From Bacteroidia bacterium (GTDB taxonomy: Bacteria > Bacteroidota > Bacteroidia > Bacteroidales > Azobacteroidaceae), in assembly GCA_025996865.1 (NCBI GenBank), contig BNTV01000016.1, forward strand, positions 1 to 59,215: a stretch of DNA of 59,215 bases, given 5' to 3'. The position numbers and the translations under genes were made by a program. This document shows, piece by piece, positions 1 through 9,200 of this stretch. The notes under the pieces are model-generated. The model was not told the origin of the DNA. It did not search any database and saw nothing but the letters and a program-made list of their open reading frames with translations. Numbering within the stretch: position 1 is the first letter of the stretch; every line of letters begins with the position of its first letter.

Positions 1-294
1 TCCCATTTCGGTTAGTTCGGACACTCCTGCGTCCAGATTTGAAATATTTTGACCTATTTCTTTCATGTTTGCTAATATTGTAGCTGCTTTTTCCGTTTCG
101 CCTTTACTCACGGCTATTTTATAGTCTCCAAACATTGTAACTGCTTTTGAGAACTCGGAATTTCTTTTTTCTGTCATTGTTTGTGAGAGAATTCTAGCAT
201 ATTCTTCATCTTCCTTGCTGCCGAACTTGTAAGGCTGCACGCCCTGGTTTTCCCGCACCGGACTTTCAACGTAGCGATGACGCATGCCGAGCAT
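1..294 (-). CDS. Orphan Rhs C-terminal tip fragment, runs off left edge
   Basis: An open frame reads from ATG at 294 to the window edge without a stop (98 codons visible). Residues about 12-28 (SPVRENQGVQPYKFGSKE) match the conserved Rhs segment encoded near 7038-7092 in the full-length Rhs gene, and the DNA is nearly identical there. After that anchor the sequence departs from the full-length protein (which continues LDRSHGLDFYDF) and becomes a hydrophilic, probably helical, unrecognised region containing DEEYARILSQ and KGETEKAATILA. It follows a lipoprotein gene by 12 bp. It looks like a displaced Rhs tip with a different C-terminal domain and no export signal or core of its own, so it may be a silent or recombination-donor module. 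Function of the tip is unknown. Confidence 0.6.
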   Translation of the reverse strand, partial: MLGMRHRYVESPVRENQGVQPYKFGSKEDEEYARILSQTMTEKRNSEFSKAVTMFGDYKIAVSKGETEKAATILANMKEIGQNISNLDAGVSELTEMG

Positions 295-306
295 AAGACG
301 AGAATA

Positions 307-846
307 TCATTCTTTTATATTTTCAAATTGGATTGAACTTTCTAAAAGACGAGGGGCAAAAATTGTATCCGGTCTTAAATTCACTTCTAAACGTCCTAAT
401 TTGTTATAATATAAATATATAGCACGATGAATAAATAATTCTGAAGAATTTTTTATGATCCAGCCACCAAATATCATACTATCAGGTTTATTTTCAATAA
501 TCCATGTATTATTATCCTCTTTTACTAACGTATTAATATCTGATAAGTAGAAAATCCGTTTACCGGAAAGACTAATATATAATTTAGGTTGTTGTTCCAT
601 TAATATGGACTCATAACCTGGACCCAATAAAAATCCCTGTTTAATAGAAAGAGAGTTTTCATTTTGATCAAGCTCTTGGGTTGATTGTAAAATAAATGAA
701 TTAAATTGAGAATGTTTTTCTATATAGCTATTTATGATATTTTCAACATTTGCATTTAATTTTAATTCATTACAAATCTTACTCTTCTGGTTGCATGAAA
801 AATTTGCAAACATTATTACAATTACAATAAATTTTAAATATTTCAT
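307..846 (-). CDS. Lipoprotein, possible Rhs-tip immunity protein
   Basis: 179 residues. The N-terminus is a typical lipoprotein signal peptide: KYLKFIVIVIMFANFSC, with the lipobox Cys at residue 18, so it should be anchored in the envelope. I do not recognise the mature domain; it contains several Trp and Tyr residues and a segment (DSMIFGGWIIKNSSEL) that looks like beta structure. It lies 12 bp upstream of an orphan Rhs tip and downstream of a second orphan tip plus membrane protein, all AT-rich and on the same strand. By analogy with Rhs tip-immunity arrays, it may protect against one of these tips. That role is inferred from position only. Confidence 0.6.
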   Translation of the reverse strand: MKYLKFIVIVIMFANFSCNQKSKICNELKLNANVENIINSYIEKHSQFNSFILQSTQELDQNENSLSIKQGFLLGPGYESILMEQQPKLYISLSGKRIFYLSDINTLVKEDNNTWIIENKPDSMIFGGWIIKNSSELFIHRAIYLYYNKLGRLEVNLRPDTIFAPRLLESSIQFENIKE

Positions 847-1007
847 GATTTATTTATTTTTTGTTGGATATTTTTTTAACCAAGGAATTAATTTTGTATT
901 TCCATACAATAGATTTTTTCTACTTCCAAAATTTGGAATTGGTCTAAATCCTTTATCTACATAGACCAAAATGGTCTGAAATTTGTTCTTTTTCCATTGT
1001 ATTTACT

Positions 1008-1502
1008 TTAAATAAACATATTATGTATTGATTCTCTCCCTTTCTTCACATAAGGGAGTTTTTTTAATAGATTCGGAGCTAATAGTGAAGTCACAATAAT
1101 CGGAGTATTATCATTGTTGAGAAATAATTCATAATAATGCATCATATAACCTCGTAATGAACAATAATACGATTTGGCATAGCGAATATCTGATACTTTC
1201 ACATTTATATGGATATTCCCGTTTTTATAGATAAATTCATCTAATTTATTATCTATTATTAAAATGACATTTTTATCATGAGAATAATGATTCCAATAAA
1301 TAATTAATGGATAAATTACTCCATACAGAAAAAAAACAATCCAAACAATTGTAATCCAAAATAACTTTTTGTGTGTATCAGGTAAATTCACATCACTTAT
1401 ATAAAATTGATACAAAGTGAATAACAAAAATGCCAATGTAAGAAACAAGAAGCTAAGTTCCCGTATTAAATTATATATCGTAATTTTATATTCTTTTCTC
1501 AT
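1008..1502 (-). CDS. Two-helix membrane protein beside an Rhs fragment, possible immunity protein
   Basis: 164 residues. Two hydrophobic segments at about residues 14-33 (LSFLFLTLAFLLFTLYQF) and 48-69 (FWITIVWIVFFLYGVIYPLI) form a hairpin, followed by about 90 residues of probably beta-rich cytoplasmic domain (NVILIIDNKLDEFIYKNG). The shape recalls YcxB-like or PH-like membrane proteins, but I cannot assign a family. The ATG overlaps the end of the adjacent truncated Rhs fragment by 17 bp, so the two would be translationally coupled. Such overlap is typical of toxin-immunity pairs, and the AT-rich composition is unlike that of the Rhs core. Immunity function is an inference. Confidence 0.6.
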   Translation of the reverse strand: MRKEYKITIYNLIRELSFLFLTLAFLLFTLYQFYISDVNLPDTHKKLFWITIVWIVFFLYGVIYPLIIYWNHYSHDKNVILIIDNKLDEFIYKNGNIHINVKVSDIRYAKSYYCSLRGYMMHYYELFLNNDNTPIIVTSLLAPNLLKKLPYVKKGRESIHNMFI

Positions 1503-1740
1503 AACTTACCAAAAAGAGCCATAATATCCTCCTCCGGACATAAAATTTCGCATTTGCAACCATCACCGTTCCCGACGGATAATAATTCATGTCGTGATTC
1601 GCTTCTTTGTATTTGACTGTTCGTTTCATTCCCGATGCATCATAAGTATATTCTATGCGGTGTCCGTAACGGAATTGTACCGACTGTGGCAAAGTTAGAT
1701 AATTATACTTGAACATGCAAATTTTCCGGTTGTAATCCAC
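1486..1740 (-). pseudogene. Rhs core/tip fragment with internal deletion
   Basis: An 84-codon frame from GTG at 1740. The first about 50 residues (DYNRKICMFKYNY, RYGHRIEYTYDASGMKR) are almost identical to the Rhs core encoded at about 7345-7510. The segment then jumps from MNYY directly to YPSG, skipping about 75 residues that separate these motifs in the full-length Rhs protein. The shared NYY motif suggests a deletion between short repeats. After YPSGTVMVANAKF the similarity stops and a short unrelated tail ends the frame inside the next gene. There is no signal peptide and no upstream core. This is a remnant or donor tip and probably not functional by itself. Confidence 0.75.
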
Positions 1741-1841
1741 CGCCCTGAAATAACAAAATAAAATTTTGCTTTATGTAAAATTTTTCGTTACTTTTACCCT
1801 CGAAATAATCAGGTATAAATTTACTTAAAAACTATTGAGCT

Positions 1842-2273
1842 ATGAGTAAAATTATTTTACCGGACAAAATACATCATGGTAGAAACGTCAAGTGTTTCCG
1901 GGAGATGTTAGAGATTAAGCAGGAGATTTTGGCCGAGCAGATCGGACTTTCACAACAATCTATTTCCCGAATAGAAAACCGGGAAAAATTGAATGATAAA
2001 CTTTTATCTAAAATCGCGCTTGAAATGCAGGTGCCTGTTGAGGCGCTTAAAAACTTCAGGAAAGAAAACTTTATAAACTTCATTAAAGATTTTTGTCACA
2101 AAAAATCCGAGGAAAGTCCTGTTTCTCCTTCCAAATACATTTTTGAGCCTTTCGAAAAAGTAGTTGAACTCTACGAACAGATGTTGAAGGAAACTTCCAA
2201 GACCGCATCATTCGGCGTCGGCCGGTCGCCAGTCGGCGAAGGATTGACTGTTATGGGAAACAGGAAAAACTAA
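1842..2273 (+). CDS. XRE-family helix-turn-helix regulator
   Basis: 143 residues. Residues about 10-72 form a Cro/cI-type HTH (FREMLEIKQEILAEQIG, LSQQSISRIENREKLND), with a recognition helix in the SQQSISRIE segment. The remaining 70 residues are a hydrophilic extension ending EKVVELYEQMLKE. It is the only plus-strand gene in the first 11 kb, convergent with the YD-repeat gene ending at 2328. HTH genes with this architecture often accompany Rhs loci in Bacteroidales. It could regulate the Rhs island or itself; no operator is evident. The HTH assignment is sound and the target is unknown. Confidence 0.8.
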   Translation: MSKIILPDKIHHGRNVKCFREMLEIKQEILAEQIGLSQQSISRIENREKLNDKLLSKIALEMQVPVEALKNFRKENFINFIKDFCHKKSEESPVSPSKYIFEPFEKVVELYEQMLKETSKTASFGVGRSPVGEGLTVMGNRKN

Positions 2274-2303
2274 ATGCTGACAGCCAAAAGCGGCCATCAG
2301 CAT
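2274..2303. terminator. Hairpin between convergent genes
   Basis: ATGCTGA (2274-2280) pairs with TCAGCAT (2297-2303), with an inner GCC/GGC pairing (2283-2285 and 2292-2294). It sits between the converging ends of the XRE gene and the YD-repeat gene. The T-tract is weak on both strands, so termination is plausible but not certain. Confidence 0.45.
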
Positions 2304-2327
2304 TGTTATATCTGTAAAAATTGTATT

Positions 2328-5300
2328 TTACGGATTTTTATAATGGTAATCATACTTTTCGATGGTATTGCCGGTGTGGTCCTTGATGTACTGCAAGCGA
2401 CCGAAAGCATCGTATTCGTAATAAGCAGTGAAACCGCGGGGATCGGTGGTCGAGAGTATTCCGACCAAAGGCTTGTAAGTGTAAGTGGTGACTTGCGCAC
2501 CGGACAGATTTGCATGGGTTCGCAAATTATTGATGGCCGTTAAATCCGCTGCGGAAGGAGTATAGGCATCTCTCACTCTGTTTATCAAGGTTTCTCCTAA
2601 AATATTTTTTACCTGGTCAAAGGTAGCATTCTCAATCTTGGCAATAGGATATTGACACTTATACCCCCAAAGGTAAACGACCTTCTCGGCATCATCTTTG
2701 GAAATATAGACTGGATTGCGATCATAACCAAAGTATTGAAAAGTAGTTCGTGTTTCCAATGCAGTTTGGTTGCTTGTTTGCTTCTTAATATATTGAGGCA
2801 CAAATGTCTCCTCTTTTTCTTTCAAATCCATATAATCCACTTTTATCCTGGATATCAACTGTGTGCCTTTATATTCGGATTGCTCTACAACAGGAGACAG
2901 GATATTCTTACTTACCATTGTTGAATAGGGTGCTATTGTTTTGAAATCGTTTGGATATTTAAACTCTTTCTTATAAGTAGTATTATCACTAACAGTAACT
3001 ACGTCTTGCGAGATTTGATTTTTGTCGTTATATTGATAAGAGTGCACTGTCGTGACAGGATTGGCCCCATTCATATCGTATTGTGTGGTGGTGGTTTGAG
3101 TCAATAAAGCTTGACCTGTTTGATGAAAATAACAGTTGGCATAAAACTTCTCGTAGCGACTGCCGGGTACTGCATAGTTGCCATTTGGTCCTGAAGACAT
3201 TGAATAAGACAGCATTTCTTGTACTTCCCACCCATAGACTTGTGCAACATCTTGAGTGGTATAGGTATTCTCCTCGGCATAGACCTTCTGATTATTTGAA
3301 TTATATACCTGTTTGTTTTTAAGTAAACCCCGACCATACGCTTTTCCCCAATAGCCAAACAAAAACGGATATATAGGTTCATGTATCTCGTGCCTGTCAA
3401 AGCCAAAAGATCCGCCCGCATAAATTGGACCGCAAAGCATATAAATAGATTCATATTGATTTGGATAATCATCGATAGAAAAAAAATTGTAACGTGTTGA
3501 ACCATTTTCATCCGTTTCGGTCACATAAGAATAGCCAATATAATCGCCTCCATAAGAATACTGGGAGGTGTAAGACGATGAATTAAGTTCTATTACTTTT
3601 TTGTCATTAGCGCCAATTCCGTCAAAATATTCACCGGAATATAAAGCACGTGTATTTTGATCATATTCATGCAACCATAACTCTTTAGTTGTTTTAATCC
3701 CAAAAATCCCATTAATGATAGAACCACTGGAGTTATCATTTGATGGAGATTTGTATTGGTAGTTTTTTTTTGTAGCAAGTCCTCCACCCGACAGGTAGTC
3801 CTTGATTTCTTTGATTCGCAAGCCACCACAGGTTATATCCGATACCACGCCATAGTAATCATGCAGTTCATAGATAAATTCTGAATATCCCCCTGTTGGA
3901 TAAGTTATTTTCTTTAGGGTATAAGTTTTTGCATACGCTGAAACAGGCACTTTACTAGCTCCCCAAGTATAACTAAAATGATCGGTCACTACTCCAGCCG
4001 GATACCGGTAATAGGTAATATCTTTTTCTACATTAGGAAATAATTTTTGCGGATTTCTTGCGATAGTAGCATTAGTAACCGGTCCATTGCAATATCCCCA
4101 ATAATCGCTTCCATAATAAGCTGTTCTAAAAGGCATTTTATTCTCTCCGGAGGCATCGCCGAAATAGCTAAACGTCCATGTCTTGGTTTGGTTTTCAGTT
4201 ACAGAAGCTAATCTCAGCCGTTTGTTTTGATGCATGTCTTCAGTAACAGAAGTAATTGTGGGAGAAGCAGTAAAATAATTATAGTCAAATTTCCACTGTT
4301 TTAATAGTGCATTGTTGTAGGAGATCGTTATTTTATCTAATTTTTTACTACCTGTCAAGTCTTCTCTTAATGTATCTGCGGTGAAATTAATTTCAAGCCC
4401 ATTACTACCTGTTATTTTAGTTAATCTTTTTGTCTGATTCAGTATTTGCTGGTAATTCAAGACCTCATTGGGTAGCCAACCTGCACCCGAATTATATTGT
4501 ATCGCATTATGAATGGTTCCTTCTACTTTTGTTTTATACTCTTGGTTTTCATTTGCATAAGTAAATGTGAGTACATCGGCATTATCAAGTGAACTTACTC
4601 TCGTCAAAAACCACCCCGTATTACAATACTCTTTTCTATGCTGCCAGTCAAAATTAGCAGTTGTATTAGTCGCATAATACCAGCTACATTGATAAAAGTT
4701 TGTTGTTGTTAGTTCTTGGGCTGTAAAATCATAAATTATACCCCGGTCATCCACTATGGAAAATGTTTTATTCGTTTTATTAGTCCTGATCTTTATTTGT
4801 TTGTTATTCCTTATTTCGTGGGCTTGGAAATTATTATCCAGGACAAATTGTCCGGAGTGGCCATTAAAATTGTAAGAATAAATGTCAGGTTGTAAATCCT
4901 TAGTGTAAGGATCTGTTAATGAATAAGCCAAGTCATTCTGTGTAGGGAATCTACCGTGATTTATATCATCCCAATTCTTAATATCCCTTGCATGCGGACT
5001 ATTGAAATCAGAGGTACCCATAATGCTGGTGCTTATTATCCCACCCGCATTCAGGCTCCAACCCAAACCAACCCATGAGGCGATTTGCTCTACCCGAATA
5101 CCTCCGGCATGATACCTCAAAGTGATGGGCAATGTCAATGAGCCACACTGTATTGTATAAATCGGAATGGAAATATCCGGCACACCGGTATAATGACTTA
5201 CCGGAATCATTCCGTATTTTCCCAATTCGGAAACTGTCGGCGAGGGTGGAATAAATTGATTATTCTCTTGAATGGACTGCGAAAATGCTTGTGACAGACC

Positions 5301-5339
5301 CACTAAATAAAAAAACAAAACAAATAAATTCTTTTTCAT
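2328..5339 (-). CDS. Exported YD/RHS-repeat protein (SpvB-like N-terminus)
   Basis: 1003 residues from the ATG at 5339, which opens a signal peptide (KKNLFVLFFYLVGLSQAFSQ). A longer frame to 5456 would add 39 residues read from a repeat-rich spacer and would bury the signal peptide. The mature start (PPSPTVSELGKYGMIPVSHY, then TGVPDISIPIYTI) is the usual opening of large Bacteroidetes YD-repeat proteins; AGGIRVEQIASWVGLGWSLNAGG follows. YD-type repeats (YDMNG, YEYDAFGRLQYIKD) are near the C-terminus, which ends without a toxin tip. It lies downstream of the JAB-tipped Rhs gene and its lipoprotein. It probably forms part of the encapsulating shell or a surface protein; no toxin domain is visible. 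Confidence 0.8.
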   Translation of the reverse strand: MKKNLFVLFFYLVGLSQAFSQSIQENNQFIPPSPTVSELGKYGMIPVSHYTGVPDISIPIYTIQCGSLTLPITLRYHAGGIRVEQIASWVGLGWSLNAGGIISTSIMGTSDFNSPHARDIKNWDDINHGRFPTQNDLAYSLTDPYTKDLQPDIYSYNFNGHSGQFVLDNNFQAHEIRNNKQIKIRTNKTNKTFSIVDDRGIIYDFTAQELTTTNFYQCSWYYATNTTANFDWQHRKEYCNTGWFLTRVSSLDNADVLTFTYANENQEYKTKVEGTIHNAIQYNSGAGWLPNEVLNYQQILNQTKRLTKITGSNGLEINFTADTLREDLTGSKKLDKITISYNNALLKQWKFDYNYFTASPTITSVTEDMHQNKRLRLASVTENQTKTWTFSYFGDASGENKMPFRTAYYGSDYWGYCNGPVTNATIARNPQKLFPNVEKDITYYRYPAGVVTDHFSYTWGASKVPVSAYAKTYTLKKITYPTGGYSEFIYELHDYYGVVSDITCGGLRIKEIKDYLSGGGLATKKNYQYKSPSNDNSSGSIINGIFGIKTTKELWLHEYDQNTRALYSGEYFDGIGANDKKVIELNSSSYTSQYSYGGDYIGYSYVTETDENGSTRYNFFSIDDYPNQYESIYMLCGPIYAGGSFGFDRHEIHEPIYPFLFGYWGKAYGRGLLKNKQVYNSNNQKVYAEENTYTTQDVAQVYGWEVQEMLSYSMSSGPNGNYAVPGSRYEKFYANCYFHQTGQALLTQTTTTQYDMNGANPVTTVHSYQYNDKNQISQDVVTVSDNTTYKKEFKYPNDFKTIAPYSTMVSKNILSPVVEQSEYKGTQLISRIKVDYMDLKEKEETFVPQYIKKQTSNQTALETRTTFQYFGYDRNPVYISKDDAEKVVYLWGYKCQYPIAKIENATFDQVKNILGETLINRVRDAYTPSAADLTAINNLRTHANLSGAQVTTYTYKPLVGILSTTDPRGFTAYYEYDAFGRLQYIKDHTGNTIEKYDYHYKNP

Positions 5340-5682
5340 ATTAATAATTAATTTATGTATAAATAACCCCTTGCTCGGCGCAGCGCATTCGCGGGCTAAA
5401 AGCAAGTCTCCGGCTTGCGGAGCATCCCATTTGTTGTTCTTTATTTTGTAATTCATAATTGTTATATTTTTTTAGATAACAAGGGCTAAAAACAGATTTC
5501 TTAAACCCGCTTTGCTCTTGTTGTAATTTATTATTTATTAATCCGTTGAATCGCTTATTCAACTCGCGAGAGTTATAGGAACTTTTTCTTAATACCCCGC
5601 CCAGCGTGGTTGTGTAATGAACACGGGACGATACGCTGAGCGTGGGTTGCAGAGTATTCTATTTATTATTATTTTCCTTTTT
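5340..5682. other. Non-coding spacer with short repeats
   Basis: 343 bp without a credible gene. It holds a small hairpin, GCAAG/CTTGC around the 7-base loop tctccgg (5402-5418), and a pair of related GC-rich words (cccagcgtgg near 5602 and ctgagcgtgg near 5636), in otherwise AT-rich DNA. These look like dispersed palindromic repeats. No clear TAnnTTTG box was found for the downstream YD-repeat gene. Confidence 0.45.
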
Positions 5683-6216
5683 TTACTCAATATCAAATAG
5701 ACATTTACCTTCGTAAAAAATTAAACTATCATTTTCATTGACGAAATATTTTTTTTCGATAGTTTTACAATCTCCAATTTTTCTATTAAGCTCATATACA
5801 TTAAAATGTGTAAAAGGGACTTCATCAAAATTTAAACTATCTTTTTTCACAAATTTATTTATTAATTTATTCGAATTATCGTTTAAGAATACCAAATAAA
5901 TATCATGATATTTTTTGTATCCAGAGAATCCATTTCCTTCGGAGATTAATGATTTGCTACTATAATCTAATGGATTAAGAGCAGGTACAAGTATGGTGTT
6001 AAAAAATCTAATAACGTTATCACTGCTATCTTTACATGATGAAAACCATATTGTTACAAATGGAATTTCGTTAAAACACCGATCCATCGAATCTACTATA
6101 TTCAAAATTTGTGTGTCAATACCATTGTAAACTCGCTCTTCATTAATCGGTTTATTACAACTAATAAAAATCGTGAAAACTGTGAATAATACCGTATAAA
6201 TACAATTGTTTCTCAT
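5683..6216 (-). CDS. Lipoprotein, candidate immunity to the JAB-type Rhs tip
   Basis: 177 residues from ATG at 6216, five bases after the stop of the Rhs gene. This start is preferred over an earlier in-frame ATG at 6270, inside the Rhs tip, because it opens directly on a lipoprotein signal peptide (NNCIYTVLFTVFTIFISC, lipobox Cys). The mature part is hydrophilic and unrecognised, with VDSMDRCFNEIPFVTIWFSS and a C-terminal FYEGKCLF. Very AT-rich, like the Rhs tip. The close coupling to the tip and the position directly 3' of it are the classical layout of an Rhs immunity gene; an envelope location would fit a toxin acting outside the cytoplasm. The function is inferred. Confidence 0.7.
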   Translation of the reverse strand: MRNNCIYTVLFTVFTIFISCNKPINEERVYNGIDTQILNIVDSMDRCFNEIPFVTIWFSSCKDSSDNVIRFFNTILVPALNPLDYSSKSLISEGNGFSGYKKYHDIYLVFLNDNSNKLINKFVKKDSLNFDEVPFTHFNVYELNRKIGDCKTIEKKYFVNENDSLIFYEGKCLFDIE

Positions 6217-6221
6217 AATTT

Positions 6222-9200
6222 TCAAGGATTTACAATGTTTTTTATTCTTTGCCCTGATCCAACAGGCCATTTTCCGATGTTATGACTCCACGGAGCGTAC
6301 TGATATAAATTTTGTGTGTAACGATGATATACATATAACTTTGGCATTTTATCACCCATTCTTTTATGATAACGAGCAGCAATGTAACCATCATCAAGGG
6401 GTGAATATTGAACTAATTTTCCATGCAAATCATATATATATCCACTTCCCCCTTTTGTCCCATTTTCTTTACTATGACTATGAACATTAAAAATCATATC
6501 TGGCGTTTTAAAAATAGAACCTCCATCTCCAACACTTGCGCCTCCATCCGAATGTTCTGTATTTAAATAAAATTTAGTTTTACCTCCATCTTTGAATCCT
6601 GATAAAGACCATTCAAAATCAGAAGCATCCGATGCAACTTTAAAGACATTAAAAGCATCTGTAGCATTTGATGTTACAGCATTATAAGATTTTGCATCAG
6701 GATTCTCAGCTAATTGAGATAATAAATCTTGATCGGTTACATTAATAAAAGCAACATTTTTATTCCCTTCCTTATCCATTTTGGAATAGTATAATCTATC
6801 TTGTTTATCCTCGGTTTTTAATGCTAATAACATTTTACCCTCATCTGTAAGAACATACCAATCCATTCCTGTTGGATCAATTCTATTCACCGGATTATTT
6901 CCACAGTACGCATACGGACTAATAGAATAATACTTCTCCTGCAAAGGATCCGGCACAGTAAACCGCATGATCGTCGGGTCATACTGCCGCGCCTCAAAGT
7001 CGTAGAAATCCAATCCATGTGACCTGTCCAATTCTTTACTGCCGAACTTGTAAGGCTGCACGCCCTGGTCTTCCCGCACCGGACTTTCAGCCATTACTAC
7101 GCCGGACGGGTAGTAATTCGTCTGCTGAACTGCCGTTCCCGAAGCATTCATCACTATCCGGTTGTTGCCCAGGCGGTCTTGCAGGTAATAATAACGGGTG
7201 TAGGTATTGCCCGTTTTTTCAATGTACCCGTTTTCCGTCAGTATCAGTTTCAGCTGGCCGTCTTCATACACTTTGTTGCCGGTGTAGTCTTTATGGTGCT
7301 GATACGGGATAAAATCGCTCGCCGCCGGTTCGCGGTCATCCCACGTATAATAATTCATGTTGTGATTCGCTTCCCTGTATTTGACCGACCTTTTCATTCC
7401 CGATGCATCATAAGTATATTCTATCCGGTGGCCATAACGGAATTGTACGGACTGCGGTAAAAGCAGGTAATTATATTTGAACATGCAAATTTTCCGGTTG
7501 TAATCGGCCATCAATTCTCCCGACGAGTTATTAATGTATTCTCCCGGATTGTTGATTCCGTCCTTGAATTCCATCAGGTCGGCATAGTTCAGGTCGCCTG
7601 CCGCATCATCTACTTGACGAAGACTGTTGCCGATGTACGATGCTTCCGGCATGCTTAAATCATCGATTAATCCGAAGTTGTGGGTGTTGGGGTTGCCGGG
7701 GGCAGGTTCTCGCCTTCCGTACCGTTTAATGCTTAGCGGATTTCCCATTTTGTCGTAGGAGAACCTTTCGCTGTATCGCTCCGTATTGTCGCTTAAAGCG
7801 CTTCCTTCCCCGTAATCTGCTTCCTTCAACCAACCCAAACTGTTGTATTCGAAAGAATATCCTCTTGGCGTGGAATTGCTTGCGGGGGATTTCCATGTCA
7901 GAGCGGCGATATTTCCGCCATAATACTTGTTTCCGCCGGATTTCGGGTTTTCGGTGTAATACAGGTTTTCGGAGAACCGGCTTCCCGTCTGCGATGTTTC
8001 CCATCCGCGGAGGTTGTAGGCGTATGTGGCGGTTTCCAGTCCGCCGGTTGTCTTTGTCAACAATTGTCCGAGGGAATTGTAGGCATATTGGGCGATGGTG
8101 GCCGGGGTTCCATTGTTCAGGCTGTGCGTGACGCCTGTCAGGCGCAGTTGCGTGTCATAATTGTAGATGTATTCTTCCGTTACCGTTGATTGGCCGGAGG
8201 TGTTGTGTTCCATGTGTTTTTTTGTGATTAAACTGTTGTAATTGTAGGCGTAATATTCGCAGTCGTATCCGCCCAGCTGGTTGGTGGAGCGTTTCTGTAC
8301 GATATTGCCCCTGTAATCGTAGTAATAGACGGTGGTTATCCATTGCTCCGGGGTTCCGTTACCGCCCAGTATCCGGCTCCGGGTTCCGGTCAGCAGGCCT
8401 TTGGCGGAGGACCACTGCTCGCCGTATCCGGCTTTTGTCTGGTAAGACAGGTTTCCGTACCCGGCGGCGGCATAGTCGTAGTTGTCGTAATAATTGACTT
8501 GCGTTACCTCTACCGAAGATAAAGAGGGGAATACATTCCATGTATAATGGTATTGGCTTGGGATGTTGACAGCCGTTTCTACGGAAAGGATATTATTGTT
8601 TTCAAACAGGATTCTCATATTAAACGCTTTTTGATTAACGTTTGTGTTGTTGTCGTCTCCGTGATACGTACCGGACAGGATTACACGCCCCAAAGCATCG
8701 TATTTGTAAAATATCCAACCTCGTCCGAAACCTATATCGGCAGCAGCGGTCTGGTGCATTACCAAACGGTCGGCTCTGTCGTAAATGAAATTCTCAACAT
8801 CGGTGTTTGCCTTTTTTCTGTCAGCCATCCGGTTTCGAGAATCATATCCGTAATGTGTAGCATAAGCCTCTAAAAACGTATTTTCATAAGTGCCCCAGAA
8901 ATCGTAGAATTGATCGGCTTTCAAATTATCGGAGGCAATAGGGGGCAATACGGTTGTAAGATTACCGGAGTCGTTATAGACGTAATAGGTGTCGTATCTT
9001 TTTCCATCCGCTATTTTCCGGTGCAACAGCACTTGACCCAGTTTATCTTTGAATTCGTAGGATACATTATTATCTTCATCTGTCGTTTTTGTTACGTATA
9101 ATGTTCCGGCTGCATAATAGCCGCTTTTTTGAACGCCGCTGTTATTGCCGGCAACCATGTGATAGTAAGCACAAGCCAAAGTAGAATCATTGGCCGGAAG

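Noticed and set aside
5340..5456. N-terminal extension of the YD-repeat protein from 5456
   Set aside because: The extension is read from repeat-rich spacer, and the signal peptide starts only at 5339.
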